This document shows positions 36,515-45,249 of a stretch of DNA of 64,000 nt, in pieces. Under the pieces are notes generated by a model. It searched no databases and was not told the origin of the DNA. It saw only the letters and a program-made list of their open reading frames with translations. Numbering within the stretch: the first letter of the stretch is position 1; the number at the start of each line of letters is the position of its first letter. The position numbers and the translations under genes were made by a program. The stretch is taken from the NCBI GenBank assembly GCA_963669435.1, contig OY770025.1:3658001-3722000 (forward strand). Direction: 5' to 3'. The DNA comes from CALJFL01 sp963669435. Lineage in GTDB: Bacteria; Pseudomonadota; Gammaproteobacteria; Pseudomonadales; Halieaceae.

Positions 36515-37701
36515 GAGTCGCCTCCTGCACGTTGCATCGGCTCCATGTCTTGCTCGAAAGGAATCCGAATAACCGTGGTTGACCCCTCATCGGTGTAAGG
36601 ACTGCAATTGAGGCTGCCGCGGTCACCGTACAGGGCGGATAATCTGTCTCGCGTATTGGCCAGACCAACCCCGGTTCCGCCATCGCCAATTGCACCCTGT
36701 GGTCCCGGGCCGGTATCGGCGAGTTCCAGATAAAGGTAGCCGTCGCGCACCTCTGCGCCCAGTGAAACCTTGCCGCCATCCTCATTGAGCGCGATGGCAT
36801 ATTTCATTGAATTTTCAATAAGCGGTTGCAACAGTAGTGGAGGCACCTTTGCTGTCCTGGCCTCTTCAGCGATATCAAACTCGAGAGTCAGGCGGTCTTC
36901 AAAGCGGGCTTTCTCAATCTCCAGGTAGAGCATCAGCGACTCAAGCTCTTCCTCGAGGCTGATATGTTCCAAGGATTCCTGCTCGAGCGAATGCCGTAAG
37001 AATGAGCTGAGCAGTTGAATCATCTGCTGTGCCTTGTTGTTCTCACCGAGTTCTACCAGCGCGTTGATCGCGTTCATGGTATTGAACAGAAAATGTGGGT
37101 TCAGCTGATAGCGCAGCATTTGTAGCTGGGCTTGCCGGGCGGTGGATTCCGCCCGCATACGGCGAAAATGTTCCAGCTCCTTCTGTGCAGACTCGTGCAC
37201 CAGCTTCTGGTGCTCTTCCGTAAGCAGTTCGTAGTACTTGATGCCGTAGTACAATGCTGTCCAGCTCAGGAATACGAATAGTGACCCGAAAAACCAGTAA
37301 TTGACCTCGGCCCAGATTGCCGACTCACCGATCATCCAGGCGTAAATGACCACGCGCAGAACTGTCCAAACTGCACTGATGGCCACCAGTGCCAGGACGG
37401 AAATTACGACACGGCTGGTCAGGGATAGTGCAAAGCTAGCGCGATACAGCGGGCGCAGCGGCCAGGAGCAAAGCACACCCAGTACGGCAGACAGGCTGAT
37501 GTGACCGACGTGATCCCAACTTACATTGCCGTCGACGACGGTGATGCTTAGAAAGGTTGCCAGCGAATAGCCCGCCCAACCCGACAGCTGACAGGCCCAG
37601 AATCTGTAATCCCTGTTTTTGAAGCGCTGTTGTATAAAGGCGTGCATGGTCAGTTTTTTCTTACTCTGTATTGACCTACCCGCAAGTATAAGCGTATTCA
37701 T
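36511..37701 (-). CDS. LytS-type membrane histidine kinase
   Basis: 396-aa kinase of the His_kinase/HATPase group that pairs with LytTR regulators. Seen: four hydrophobic segments between residues about 36 and 155 (for example SRVVISVLALVAISAVW and FFGSLFVFLSWTALYYG), a coiled-coil linker, phospho-acceptor His203 in NPHFLFNTMNAI, and the ATP-binding domain with PPLLLQPLIENSMKYA and DGGTGVGLANTRDRL. No periplasmic sensor domain is visible, so the membrane region itself or a partner protein is the input. ATG 37701 is taken as start; ATG at 37647 is an alternative. Confidence 0.9.
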   Translation of the reverse strand: MNTLILAGRSIQSKKKLTMHAFIQQRFKNRDYRFWACQLSGWAGYSLATFLSITVVDGNVSWDHVGHISLSAVLGVLCSWPLRPLYRASFALSLTSRVVISVLALVAISAVWTVLRVVIYAWMIGESAIWAEVNYWFFGSLFVFLSWTALYYGIKYYELLTEEHQKLVHESAQKELEHFRRMRAESTARQAQLQMLRYQLNPHFLFNTMNAINALVELGENNKAQQMIQLLSSFLRHSLEQESLEHISLEEELESLMLYLEIEKARFEDRLTLEFDIAEEARTAKVPPLLLQPLIENSMKYAIALNEDGGKVSLGAEVRDGYLYLELADTGPGPQGAIGDGGTGVGLANTRDRLSALYGDRGSLNCSPYTDEGSTTVIRIPFEQDMEPMQRAGGDS

Positions 37702-37898
37702 AGAGCGCCAGTCAATCGGGTTGTTGGCGCAGCATTATCGTGACCGACCGGCGCTGACACAATTGCTGAGAGGCCCTCTTGTCCCATCATCGGTCCGGCT
37801 CGACGCAAATGGGTGGTGATGCGTATTCGCGGTTCTAATACTGCCTTGTGGTGTCGGGCTGCAGCCTGCCTATACTTATTGAGGTTGAGATTAGTACG

Positions 37899-38678
37899 AT
37901 GATAAGAATATGCCTCTGCGTAACTGTGCGCATTTTGTTGGCAGTTATTCTGCCTTGCAATGCGCTGTTGGCCGCTGACCTGACCAAGGAGCGCAGTTAT
38001 TACCAGGCTCCACGGGCTGTGGAAGCTCCGGTAATAGACGGGGTTGCGGATGACAGTGCCTGGGCTGAGGCGCAGTGGCGCGCCCTGGACCAGCGCTGGC
38101 TCGGGCCCGAGTACAGTGACGCTGATTTTTCCGGGCGCTACAAAGTCGTGTGGCAAGGTTCCCGGCTCTATGTGCTGGCGGAAATTACCGACGATATCCT
38201 CTTCGATAGTCACCGCGACCCACTGGAGCAGTACTGGGACGACGACTGCCTGGAGGTCTTTATCGATGAGAATCGCTCCGGCGGGGACCACCAGTACAAC
38301 CACAATGCCTTTGCCTACCACTTTTCCCTGGATAACCAGGCCATCGACATAGGTACCGACCGTCAGGCCCGCAACTACAATGATCATGTGCAGAGTCGCT
38401 GGCGCCAGCAGGGCGAAAAGCTGGTGTGGGAGGTCGCCATTGACGTGTACGACGATACCTATATAGACGATAGCGATGCTAACCAGCCGCAAAAGTTGCA
38501 TGCAGGAAAGGTCATGGGCTTTATGGTGGCGTATTGCGACAACGATGGCAGCGAACTGCGAGAGAATTTTATCGGCTCCGAGCCGGTGGCGGGTCCGCAG
38601 AAAGATGCGGGTTGGATCGATGCAGGCTTGTTTGGCACCCTTGAATTGGTCGATAGCCAGGGCAGTGCACGCTTGTGA
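37899..38678 (+). CDS. Exported CBM9-like carbohydrate-binding protein
   Basis: 259 aa with a signal peptide (hydrophobic residues 10-20, cleavage near ALLA-ADL). The mature part shows PVIDGVADDSAWAEAQW, YKVVWQGSRLYVLAEITDD, and DDDCLEVFIDENRS, the layout of the family-9 carbohydrate-binding module found on xylanases and glucanases. No catalytic domain is attached. Start: ATG at 37899 gives the signal peptide; a longer frame from 37848 has a poorer N-terminus. It likely binds glucan in the periplasm or at the surface, and sits just before the large TonB receptor. Confidence 0.78.
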   Translation: MIRICLCVTVRILLAVILPCNALLAADLTKERSYYQAPRAVEAPVIDGVADDSAWAEAQWRALDQRWLGPEYSDADFSGRYKVVWQGSRLYVLAEITDDILFDSHRDPLEQYWDDDCLEVFIDENRSGGDHQYNHNAFAYHFSLDNQAIDIGTDRQARNYNDHVQSRWRQQGEKLVWEVAIDVYDDTYIDDSDANQPQKLHAGKVMGFMVAYCDNDGSELRENFIGSEPVAGPQKDAGWIDAGLFGTLELVDSQGSARL

Positions 38679-38744
38679 GACATCTGTCGACGACATCTCG
38701 GTTCGCCAGAAGCCGCATATTTCCTATGGTTTTAGCCCACGGAT

Positions 38745-38778
38745 GCGCCAAAAAGTGGCGTCCTGTCCTTTTTGACGC
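38745..38778. promoter_or_regulatory. Spaced inverted repeat upstream of TonB receptor
   Basis: GCGCCAAAAAG (38745-38755) and CTTTTTGACGC (38768-38778) are complementary at 10 of 11 positions with a 12-bp gap. Located 137 bp before the receptor start, it may be an operator for a dimeric regulator such as the LytTR protein, which binds spaced repeats. The sequence does not match a consensus I know. Confidence 0.35.
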
Positions 38779-38836
38779 AAATTATGCCCCCGTTATCGCA
38801 AAGCCATAGGTCTGTCGAAAACACAGGCATAGTATT

Positions 38837-38865
38837 CAAGCTGCTACTCCCGTAGTAGCGGCTTG
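38837..38865 (+). promoter_or_regulatory. Hairpin in the receptor leader region
   Basis: CAAGC (38837-38841) pairs with GCTTG (38861-38865), and an inner GCTAC/GTAG pairing completes an imperfect stem-loop 50 bp before the receptor ATG. Possibly a leader structure controlling expression, or the end of the CBM9 transcript; no T-run follows. Confidence 0.3.
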
Positions 38866-38914
38866 ATCCGCTGCTCAATTTGATAACGATTATATTTTTG
38901 GAGCGCAATGTCCC

Positions 38915-41785
38915 ATGAGATTCAGTAAAAATGTTCTGTCCGCCAGTGTCGCACTGGCCGTCTCCGGCACCACCGTACACGCCCAGGAGCCGATGCTGGA
39001 AGAGGTGGTTGTCACCGGTACCCGCGCAAGTTTGCAGGCCAGTATGGATGTGAAGCGGGATTCCAAAGGTGTGGTGGAAGCGATTACCGCGGAAGATATC
39101 GGTAAATTCCCTGATACCAACCTGGCGGAGTCACTGCAGCGTATCAGTGGTGTATCCATTGACCGTTCCAACAACGAAGGCAGCAAGGTCACCGTGCGCG
39201 GGTTTGGCCCCGACTTTAACCTGGTGCTATTGAACGGCCGTCAGATGCCCACTACCGGGCTCGACGATCCCACTCGATCTTTTGACTTTGCCAACCTGGC
39301 ATCTGAGGGCGTAAGCGCCGTTGAGGTCTACAAGACCTTCAGCGCCGATAAGCCCAGCGGTGGTATCGGCTCTACCATCAATATCAAGACCGCCCGTCCG
39401 CTGGACAAGCCCGGCCTGGTCGCCAGTTTTGGTATGAAGGCGATGTCAGATACTACCAATGAGGAAGGTGACGACATAACGCCAGAGTACTCGGGCATTA
39501 TCAGTAATACTTTTGCCGATGACACCATCGGTGTCGGCCTGTTCTTCTCTCATCAGGAGCGTGACAGCCAGATTCAGCAGGCGGACATCGCCCTGTGGCG
39601 GGAGAACATCGACGATCTGATTCCCGAGAGCACGGTCATTACTGATAACCGCAGCGGGGATACCAATACCTGGTACCCGCGTAACTTTGGTTACGGTATC
39701 GAAGACATCAGCCGCGAACGTGATAACGCCCAGCTGGTTCTGCAGTGGGCGCCGAACGAAAACATCACTGCAACCCTGGATTACACCTATTCGGAATTCG
39801 AAGAGGAAGCGCTGCGTAACGGCGTTGGCATCTGGTTCGGTGACTTTCCGCAGACCACAGAGGTGGAGATTGACCAGAACGGCACCTACGTCTACGTGCA
39901 GGATCAGTGCTGTGACTATGCAGCCAACGTGCGCCTGAAAGAGTCGGTCAATGAGAACAATTCTGTGGGCTTCAACGTCGAGTGGCAGGCCACCGACAAT
40001 CTGCATCTGGCGTTTGACGTTCACGATTCTGACTCGGTATCAGAAGGTGTTGGCCGCGGTGACGACACTTTCCTGATTCTTGCGGCAAACAACATCATCA
40101 CCAAAACCGTTGATGCCCGTAATGGCAATGATTTCCCCGATCTGCAGGTCGTGTGGGACGAGACTGCCGTAGGCGTGGTAGACGGTCAGCCGACCGGCGC
40201 CACCTATGATTCGCTGTTTGCGCAGTCAGGCGCGAATGAAAACGAATCTGATATTACGCAGTATCAGTTGTCAGGTCTGTGGGAGAGTGAATCTGAGAGC
40301 GGCCTGACCGGCATTGCCTTCGGCTTCTCGAACACCGATATCACCTTTGAATCCCGCCAATTCAACTCCGGTCAGATCGCTGCCGGTTGGTATGGCGGTA
40401 ACCAGGACGTCTACGATAACTCCATCTTCGAGCGTCAGAACCAACAATCCCTGCTCAGCGAGTTCAGCGGCAACATCGATGTGCCTTACTACTACGACTG
40501 GGACTTTGACCAGGGCATCGCAGCCTTTGAGCAGGAGTTCAATGGCGGTGCGAGGCTGGAAGCTGACCGCAGTTCAACCCCGGTGTTCGAGCACAAAATT
40601 AACGAAGAAACCACCGCTGCGTACATCCAGTTCCTGGGTGAAGGCGACTTCAACGACATGCCGGTTACCTTCCGCGCAGGTATGCGCTATGAAGAGACTG
40701 ACGTGACGGCTAACAGCCTGCAGATCGACACCGAAGAAGTGGTTTGGATTAACTCTACGGAATGGGGCGTGAACCGCGCCAGCGAGCAGTCTGTAACCGA
40801 TGTCGGTGGTGACTACGAAGTGTGGTTGCCTAACCTCGACTTCAGCATGGAGTTTATGCAGGACGTCGTCGCACGATTCTCCTACAGCCAATCCATCACC
40901 CGTCCGACCTTGCTCGATGTACGTGGTACCACCACGGTAACCGATCGTCCCAAGCCCAGTGAGCGAACTGCTGCGGTAGGTAACCCCGACCTCGACCCGT
41001 TTACTTCGGATAACTTCGACCTGTCTCTGGAGTGGTACTACGCCGACACCAGTTATGTGTCTATCGGTTACTTCCGCAAGCAGGTGGAGAATTTCATCAT
41101 TAACCAGACTGTGACCGGTGAAATTGGCGATCTGCGAGATCCTGCGGCTGGCCCTCGTGCCCAGCAGGCGGCGGCGGATATTGCCGCGGCCGGCGGTGAT
41201 CCCGCTGACCCGATTCTGCTTCACGACCAGATCAATATCAACGCGGGTAACCCCGTGGGTACAGCCATCGTGCAGAACGGCGACGATCCACTGGTACAGT
41301 GGGATATCACCGCGCCGCGGAACCTCGAAACTGCTGAGCTTTATGGTACTGAAATCGCCATTCAGCATATGTTTGGGGAAACCGGTTTCGGTGTCATGGC
41401 CAACGCAACCTTTGTTGAAGGTGACATTGATGTTGACGTGTCGCAAGTGGGCTTCCAGTTCGTATTGCCTGGACTCAGCGATTCAGCCAACTTTGTGGCC
41501 TTCTACGACAAGAACGGTATCCAGGCGCGTATTGCGTACAACTGGCGTGACGAGTTCCTAAGCAGCACCGAGAACAACCAGCCCCAGTTCACGGAAGAGT
41601 TTGGTCAGTGGGATGCAAACGCGTCCTACGTGTTGCCCTGGTGGGACGAGCGCGCGATGGTGTTCATCGAAGGGATCAACATCACTGATGAATCCCAGCG
41701 TATCTACAATCGTTACGAGAACCAGTTGCGCACGGCCAACCAGTTTGGCGCACGCTATAACGTCGGCTTCCGTGTGACGTTCTAG
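38915..41785 (+). CDS. Large TonB-dependent receptor, oligosaccharide type
   Basis: 956-aa outer-membrane importer of the large TonB-Xanth-Caul-like group that transports oligosaccharides. Seen: signal peptide ending at TVHA, TonB box LEEVVVTGTRAS at residues 30-41, plug motifs FPDTNLAESLQRISGVSIDR and VRGFGPDFNLVLLNG, and the terminal strand RYNVGFRVTF ending in Phe, as outer-membrane barrels require. A strong terminator follows, then two halogenase-like genes with SapC and cupin genes. Together with GH16 and GH3 lipoproteins it should import beta-glucan oligomers. Ligand specificity is inferred from context. Confidence 0.94.
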   Translation: MRFSKNVLSASVALAVSGTTVHAQEPMLEEVVVTGTRASLQASMDVKRDSKGVVEAITAEDIGKFPDTNLAESLQRISGVSIDRSNNEGSKVTVRGFGPDFNLVLLNGRQMPTTGLDDPTRSFDFANLASEGVSAVEVYKTFSADKPSGGIGSTINIKTARPLDKPGLVASFGMKAMSDTTNEEGDDITPEYSGIISNTFADDTIGVGLFFSHQERDSQIQQADIALWRENIDDLIPESTVITDNRSGDTNTWYPRNFGYGIEDISRERDNAQLVLQWAPNENITATLDYTYSEFEEEALRNGVGIWFGDFPQTTEVEIDQNGTYVYVQDQCCDYAANVRLKESVNENNSVGFNVEWQATDNLHLAFDVHDSDSVSEGVGRGDDTFLILAANNIITKTVDARNGNDFPDLQVVWDETAVGVVDGQPTGATYDSLFAQSGANENESDITQYQLSGLWESESESGLTGIAFGFSNTDITFESRQFNSGQIAAGWYGGNQDVYDNSIFERQNQQSLLSEFSGNIDVPYYYDWDFDQGIAAFEQEFNGGARLEADRSSTPVFEHKINEETTAAYIQFLGEGDFNDMPVTFRAGMRYEETDVTANSLQIDTEEVVWINSTEWGVNRASEQSVTDVGGDYEVWLPNLDFSMEFMQDVVARFSYSQSITRPTLLDVRGTTTVTDRPKPSERTAAVGNPDLDPFTSDNFDLSLEWYYADTSYVSIGYFRKQVENFIINQTVTGEIGDLRDPAAGPRAQQAAADIAAAGGDPADPILLHDQININAGNPVGTAIVQNGDDPLVQWDITAPRNLETAELYGTEIAIQHMFGETGFGVMANATFVEGDIDVDVSQVGFQFVLPGLSDSANFVAFYDKNGIQARIAYNWRDEFLSSTENNQPQFTEEFGQWDANASYVLPWWDERAMVFIEGINITDESQRIYNRYENQLRTANQFGARYNVGFRVTF

Positions 41786-41806
41786 CACTATCCTGTTTAG
41801 GCGGTT

Positions 41807-41843
41807 GGCCGTCACAGTTTGTCACTGTGGCGGCCTTTTTTTT
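41807..41843 (+). terminator. Rho-independent terminator after TonB receptor
   Basis: GGCCGTCACAGT and ACTGTGGCGGCC form an 11-12-bp stem with a short loop, followed by eight T residues. It separates the receptor from the halogenase operon, though read-through at reduced level is common in such loci. Confidence 0.85.
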
Positions 41844-41888
41844 GCCAGTGTGATAGCTTATGGCGTTGTGAACGTATAAAACCGTGCA

Positions 41889-43445
41889 ATGAATAAAGCA
41901 ATAAAATCAGTAGTGATTATTGGCGGTGGCAGTGCCGGCTGGCTCACCGCGGGCACGCTTGCCGCTGAGCACCATGCCAGTCGATCTGACGGCATCCAGG
42001 TGACCCTGGTTGAAAGCCCTGACATCGGTCCAATTGGGGTGGGGGAGGGCACCTGGCCCACCATGCGCAGTACCCTGAGCAAGATGGGGCTGTCGGAAAC
42101 CGAATTCCTGCTCGCCTGTGACGCATCCTTTAAACAGGGGTCCAAGTTTATTGGCTGGCGTACCGGCGCGCCGGATGACTATTACTACCATCCGTTTTCC
42201 CTGCCGCAGGGATACCTGAAAACCAATCTGGCGGCACATTGGCCCGTCACCGGTAGCGATAAGAGCTTTGCCGCTTCAGTGTGCGCGCAGGTCCCTGTCT
42301 GCGATAGGGGCCTTGCACCCAAGCAGAAAACCACACCCGAGTATGCCGGCGTGACCAACTATGCCTACCATCTTGATGCAGGCAAATTCGCCACGCTGTT
42401 GCAGCGGCACTGCACAGAAAAACTCGGTGTTAGGCACGTGCTGGCGAATGTCACCGCTATCAACTCTGACCCAGAGGGCGACATCGGGTCGGTCAGTACC
42501 CAGGAGCAAGGCGACATAGCCGGTGACCTGTTCATCGATTGCACGGGCTTTGCCTCGCTACTGCTGGGCAAGCATTACGGCATTCCCTTTGTGAGCAGGA
42601 AAGATACGCTGTTTATCGATTCCGCCCTGGCGATTCAGGTGCCGTATGCCAACGCCGATGATCCGATTGCTTCCCAGACTAACTCTACTGCACAGCACGC
42701 GGGGTGGATCTGGGATATTGGATTGCCCACACGGCGGGGTGTTGGCTACGTGTACTCCAGTGCGCACACCAGTCAGGAGCGTGCCGAGGCGGCGTTACGT
42801 GCCTATATTGAGCCCGTTATGGGTGAGGAGGCAGCCAGTGCGAGCCTACGGAAGATATCGATTAACCCCGGCCACCGGCAAAAATTCTGGCACCGCAATT
42901 GTCTCGCCATCGGTATGTCGGCCGGATTTTTGGAGCCCTTGGAGGCGTCTGCTCTGGTGATGGTGGAATTGTCGGCGGCCATGGTGTCCGAGCAACTACC
43001 TGCAACGCGTGACGCTATGGATGTCATTGCGAAGCGCTTCAACGAGAAGTTCAGCTATCGCTGGGACCGGGTCATCGATTTCTTAAAATTGCATTACGTC
43101 TTGTCAGAGCGTTCAGACTCGGCGTTCTGGCAGGACAATCGCGCGTTGGACTCTATACCCGAGAGTCTGCAAACGCTGCTGGACCTGTGGCGCGATCAGC
43201 TGCCCTGGCACCATGACTTCGATCGTGCCGACGAAATTTTTCCGTCGGCAAGTTACCAATACGTGTTGTACGGCATGGGCTTTGACAGCGGTAGACAGGC
43301 GGGCCGCCGCCGCTCCTATGATGCTGACATTGCCGCGCAACTGATGCGCGAAAGTGATGCCAAAAGCCGCCAGTGGACTGCGGCATTACCCGGTAACCGT
43401 GAGTTGTTGCGGCAGATCGCCCACGCGGGATTCCCCGCCTCCTGA
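41889..43445 (+). CDS. Flavin-dependent tryptophan-halogenase family protein 1
   Basis: 518-aa FAD-binding protein of the tryptophan halogenase family. Seen: GGGSAG at residues 12-17, GVGEGTWPT, and SFKQGSKFIGW with Lys82, at the place of the catalytic lysine (Lys79 in PrnA). The halogenase motif WxWxIP is altered to WIWDIG (273-278). The later FLEPLEAS replaces the PLES seen in protein 2 (Ser to Ala). It has the fold, so activity as a halogenase is possible but uncertain. No flavin reductase is adjacent. First gene of a run with SapC, cupin and a second halogenase-like gene. Confidence 0.88.
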   Translation: MNKAIKSVVIIGGGSAGWLTAGTLAAEHHASRSDGIQVTLVESPDIGPIGVGEGTWPTMRSTLSKMGLSETEFLLACDASFKQGSKFIGWRTGAPDDYYYHPFSLPQGYLKTNLAAHWPVTGSDKSFAASVCAQVPVCDRGLAPKQKTTPEYAGVTNYAYHLDAGKFATLLQRHCTEKLGVRHVLANVTAINSDPEGDIGSVSTQEQGDIAGDLFIDCTGFASLLLGKHYGIPFVSRKDTLFIDSALAIQVPYANADDPIASQTNSTAQHAGWIWDIGLPTRRGVGYVYSSAHTSQERAEAALRAYIEPVMGEEAASASLRKISINPGHRQKFWHRNCLAIGMSAGFLEPLEASALVMVELSAAMVSEQLPATRDAMDVIAKRFNEKFSYRWDRVIDFLKLHYVLSERSDSAFWQDNRALDSIPESLQTLLDLWRDQLPWHHDFDRADEIFPSASYQYVLYGMGFDSGRQAGRRRSYDADIAAQLMRESDAKSRQWTAALPGNRELLRQIAHAGFPAS

Positions 43446-43480
43446 GCGAATTGCCCAATAAAATAAGAGAGATTGACGAA

Positions 43481-44194
43481 ATGACCAACCATGCACTGCT
43501 GGACAATATTACGCACAAAAACCTGCATATCATCACCGAGAAGTCTGCAAACTATACGCCTGCGACCATTTGTGCCGGTGTATTCCCCATCGAGTTTCGA
43601 CAGGTGCAGTCCGAATATCCAATCATCTTTCGCAAGCGATCTGACTCCGACCAGCTGGAACCGGTCGCATTGTTTGGCCTGAGTAAAGACGAGAACCTGT
43701 TTCTCGACGAGCACGGTTGGCGCGCGAGCTACTTACCCTTGAGCGTTGAGAGGGAGCCTTTCCTGATAGGCTTGCAGAATACAGACAGTGGGGGCGAAGA
43801 GGCGGTAGTGTATGTCGACATGGACAGCCCGCGGGTGAGCGAGAGTGAAGGGCAGTTGGTGTTTCTCGAGCACGGTGGTAGCAGTCCTTACCTGGAGCAC
43901 ATCAACTCGGTGTTGTTTTCCATTCACGAGGGACACCAGGCCAATACCGCGTTTTCGGAGGCCCTGGCCAAACACCAATTGCTGGAACCTTTTTCGGTGG
44001 AGATAACCTTGAATGACAACTCCCGGCTCGCACTGTCAGGTTTTCACACGATTAGTGAGGCGGGCCTAAAGCAATTGGGTGCAGAAGCGCTTGCCGAGTT
44101 GCACGGAGCTGGCCATCTTGAAGACATTTTTATGGCACTGGCATCGATGGCCAACTTCCGCAAACTGATCGCCATGAAAAACGCCACGCTATAG
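43481..44194 (+). CDS. sapC: SapC family protein
   Basis: 237-aa protein of the SapC-like family, known by homology to a Campylobacter surface-layer related protein but of unproven function in marine bacteria. Seen: LHIITEKSANY, PIEFRQVQSEYPIIFRK, and PVALFGLSKDENLFLDEHGW, typical of the family. No signal peptide, so it acts in the cytoplasm. Start: ATG at 43481 after AGAGAG is chosen over the frame from 43451. It lies between a halogenase-like gene and a cupin gene 8 bp downstream, a neighbourhood that recurs beside TonB receptors in several proteobacteria. Confidence 0.88.
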   Translation: MTNHALLDNITHKNLHIITEKSANYTPATICAGVFPIEFRQVQSEYPIIFRKRSDSDQLEPVALFGLSKDENLFLDEHGWRASYLPLSVEREPFLIGLQNTDSGGEEAVVYVDMDSPRVSESEGQLVFLEHGGSSPYLEHINSVLFSIHEGHQANTAFSEALAKHQLLEPFSVEITLNDNSRLALSGFHTISEAGLKQLGAEALAELHGAGHLEDIFMALASMANFRKLIAMKNATL

Positions 44195-44202
44195 ACAGCG
44201 CC

Positions 44203-45228
44203 ATGGTAGCGAGCCCGCTGGACATTAACGCACGCGTCGCCGAGTTCGAACTGGCCGAACAAGGTGAGGTGCCGGCGGAAATCTACGATTCACCCTGTCC
44301 CCTGATCCTCCGCGGACTAGCTTCTCACTGGCCGGTGGTTGCGGCCGCACGAGACTCGGCCGAGGCGCTGGATCGCTATTTGCGGCGCTTTTACCAGGGC
44401 GCCACCGTCACTGTTTCTCACGGTTCGCCTGAAATAGGAGGGCGCATTTTCTACAATGCGGACATGTCGGGATTCAACTTCAGCATGGAGCGGTCCCGAC
44501 TCGACGAGGTGCTCGACCTGCTGCTCGCCAGTCGGCAGGAATCACCGCCACCTTTGCACTATATAGGCTCAACCACCGTCGACCACTGTTTGCCGGGTTT
44601 TCGCGCGGAGAATGATCTACCCCTGAAGTTTGAAAATGCACTCGTGAGTCTGTGGCTTGGCAATGAGAGCCGCATTGCTGCCCATCACGATATTCCCGAC
44701 AACCTGGCCTGTGTGGCAGCGGGCAGGCGTCGCTTCACCCTGTTTCCGCCGGAGCAACTGGAAAACCTGTACGTCGGCCCCTTGGATTTTGCGCCTGCGG
44801 GCCAGTCCATCAGCCTGGTCGATTTTCACCAACCCGACTATGCGCGCTTTCCTCGTTTTCGCGACGCTATTGCCCAGGCGCAGGTCGCCGAACTTGAAGC
44901 CGGCGACGCCATCTTCATTCCCAGTATGTGGTGGCACCATGTCGAGGGGCTGGCGCCAATAAACCTGTTGATTAACTACTGGTGGCGTCCGTCGGAGGCC
45001 TATATGGGTTCTCCGGCGGACGCCTTGTATCACGCGCTGCTCAGTGTGCGCGACCTGCCGCCCTCTCAAAGAGAGGCGTGGCACAGCGTGTTTGAACACT
45101 ATATATTTTCCGCCGACGAGGATGTGCTGGCACATATCCCACAGGACAGACGCGGTGTATTGGCGTCGGCGGACGACACGCGGGCGCGCAAGTTGCGCGC
45201 GCTACTATTGAAACAATTGAACCGCTAG
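44203..45228 (+). CDS. Cupin-like (JmjC/cupin_8) Fe(II) oxygenase family protein
   Basis: 341-aa protein of the cupin-8 group related to peptide and protein hydroxylases dependent on 2-oxoglutarate. Seen: metal motif HHDIPDN with His161/162 and Asp163, the strand AAGRRRFTLFPPEQLENLY, and the distal histidine in FIPSMWWHHVEGL (245/246). All three ligand positions are present, so an active Fe(II) site is likely. The 2-oxoglutarate-binding residue is not assigned. The gene starts 8 bp after SapC. An oxygenase beside two halogenase-like proteins suggests joint modification of one aromatic or peptide substrate. Confidence 0.85.
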   Translation: MVASPLDINARVAEFELAEQGEVPAEIYDSPCPLILRGLASHWPVVAAARDSAEALDRYLRRFYQGATVTVSHGSPEIGGRIFYNADMSGFNFSMERSRLDEVLDLLLASRQESPPPLHYIGSTTVDHCLPGFRAENDLPLKFENALVSLWLGNESRIAAHHDIPDNLACVAAGRRRFTLFPPEQLENLYVGPLDFAPAGQSISLVDFHQPDYARFPRFRDAIAQAQVAELEAGDAIFIPSMWWHHVEGLAPINLLINYWWRPSEAYMGSPADALYHALLSVRDLPPSQREAWHSVFEHYIFSADEDVLAHIPQDRRGVLASADDTRARKLRALLLKQLNR

Positions 45229-45249
45229 GCCGGTGCAGGGGGAATAGCT

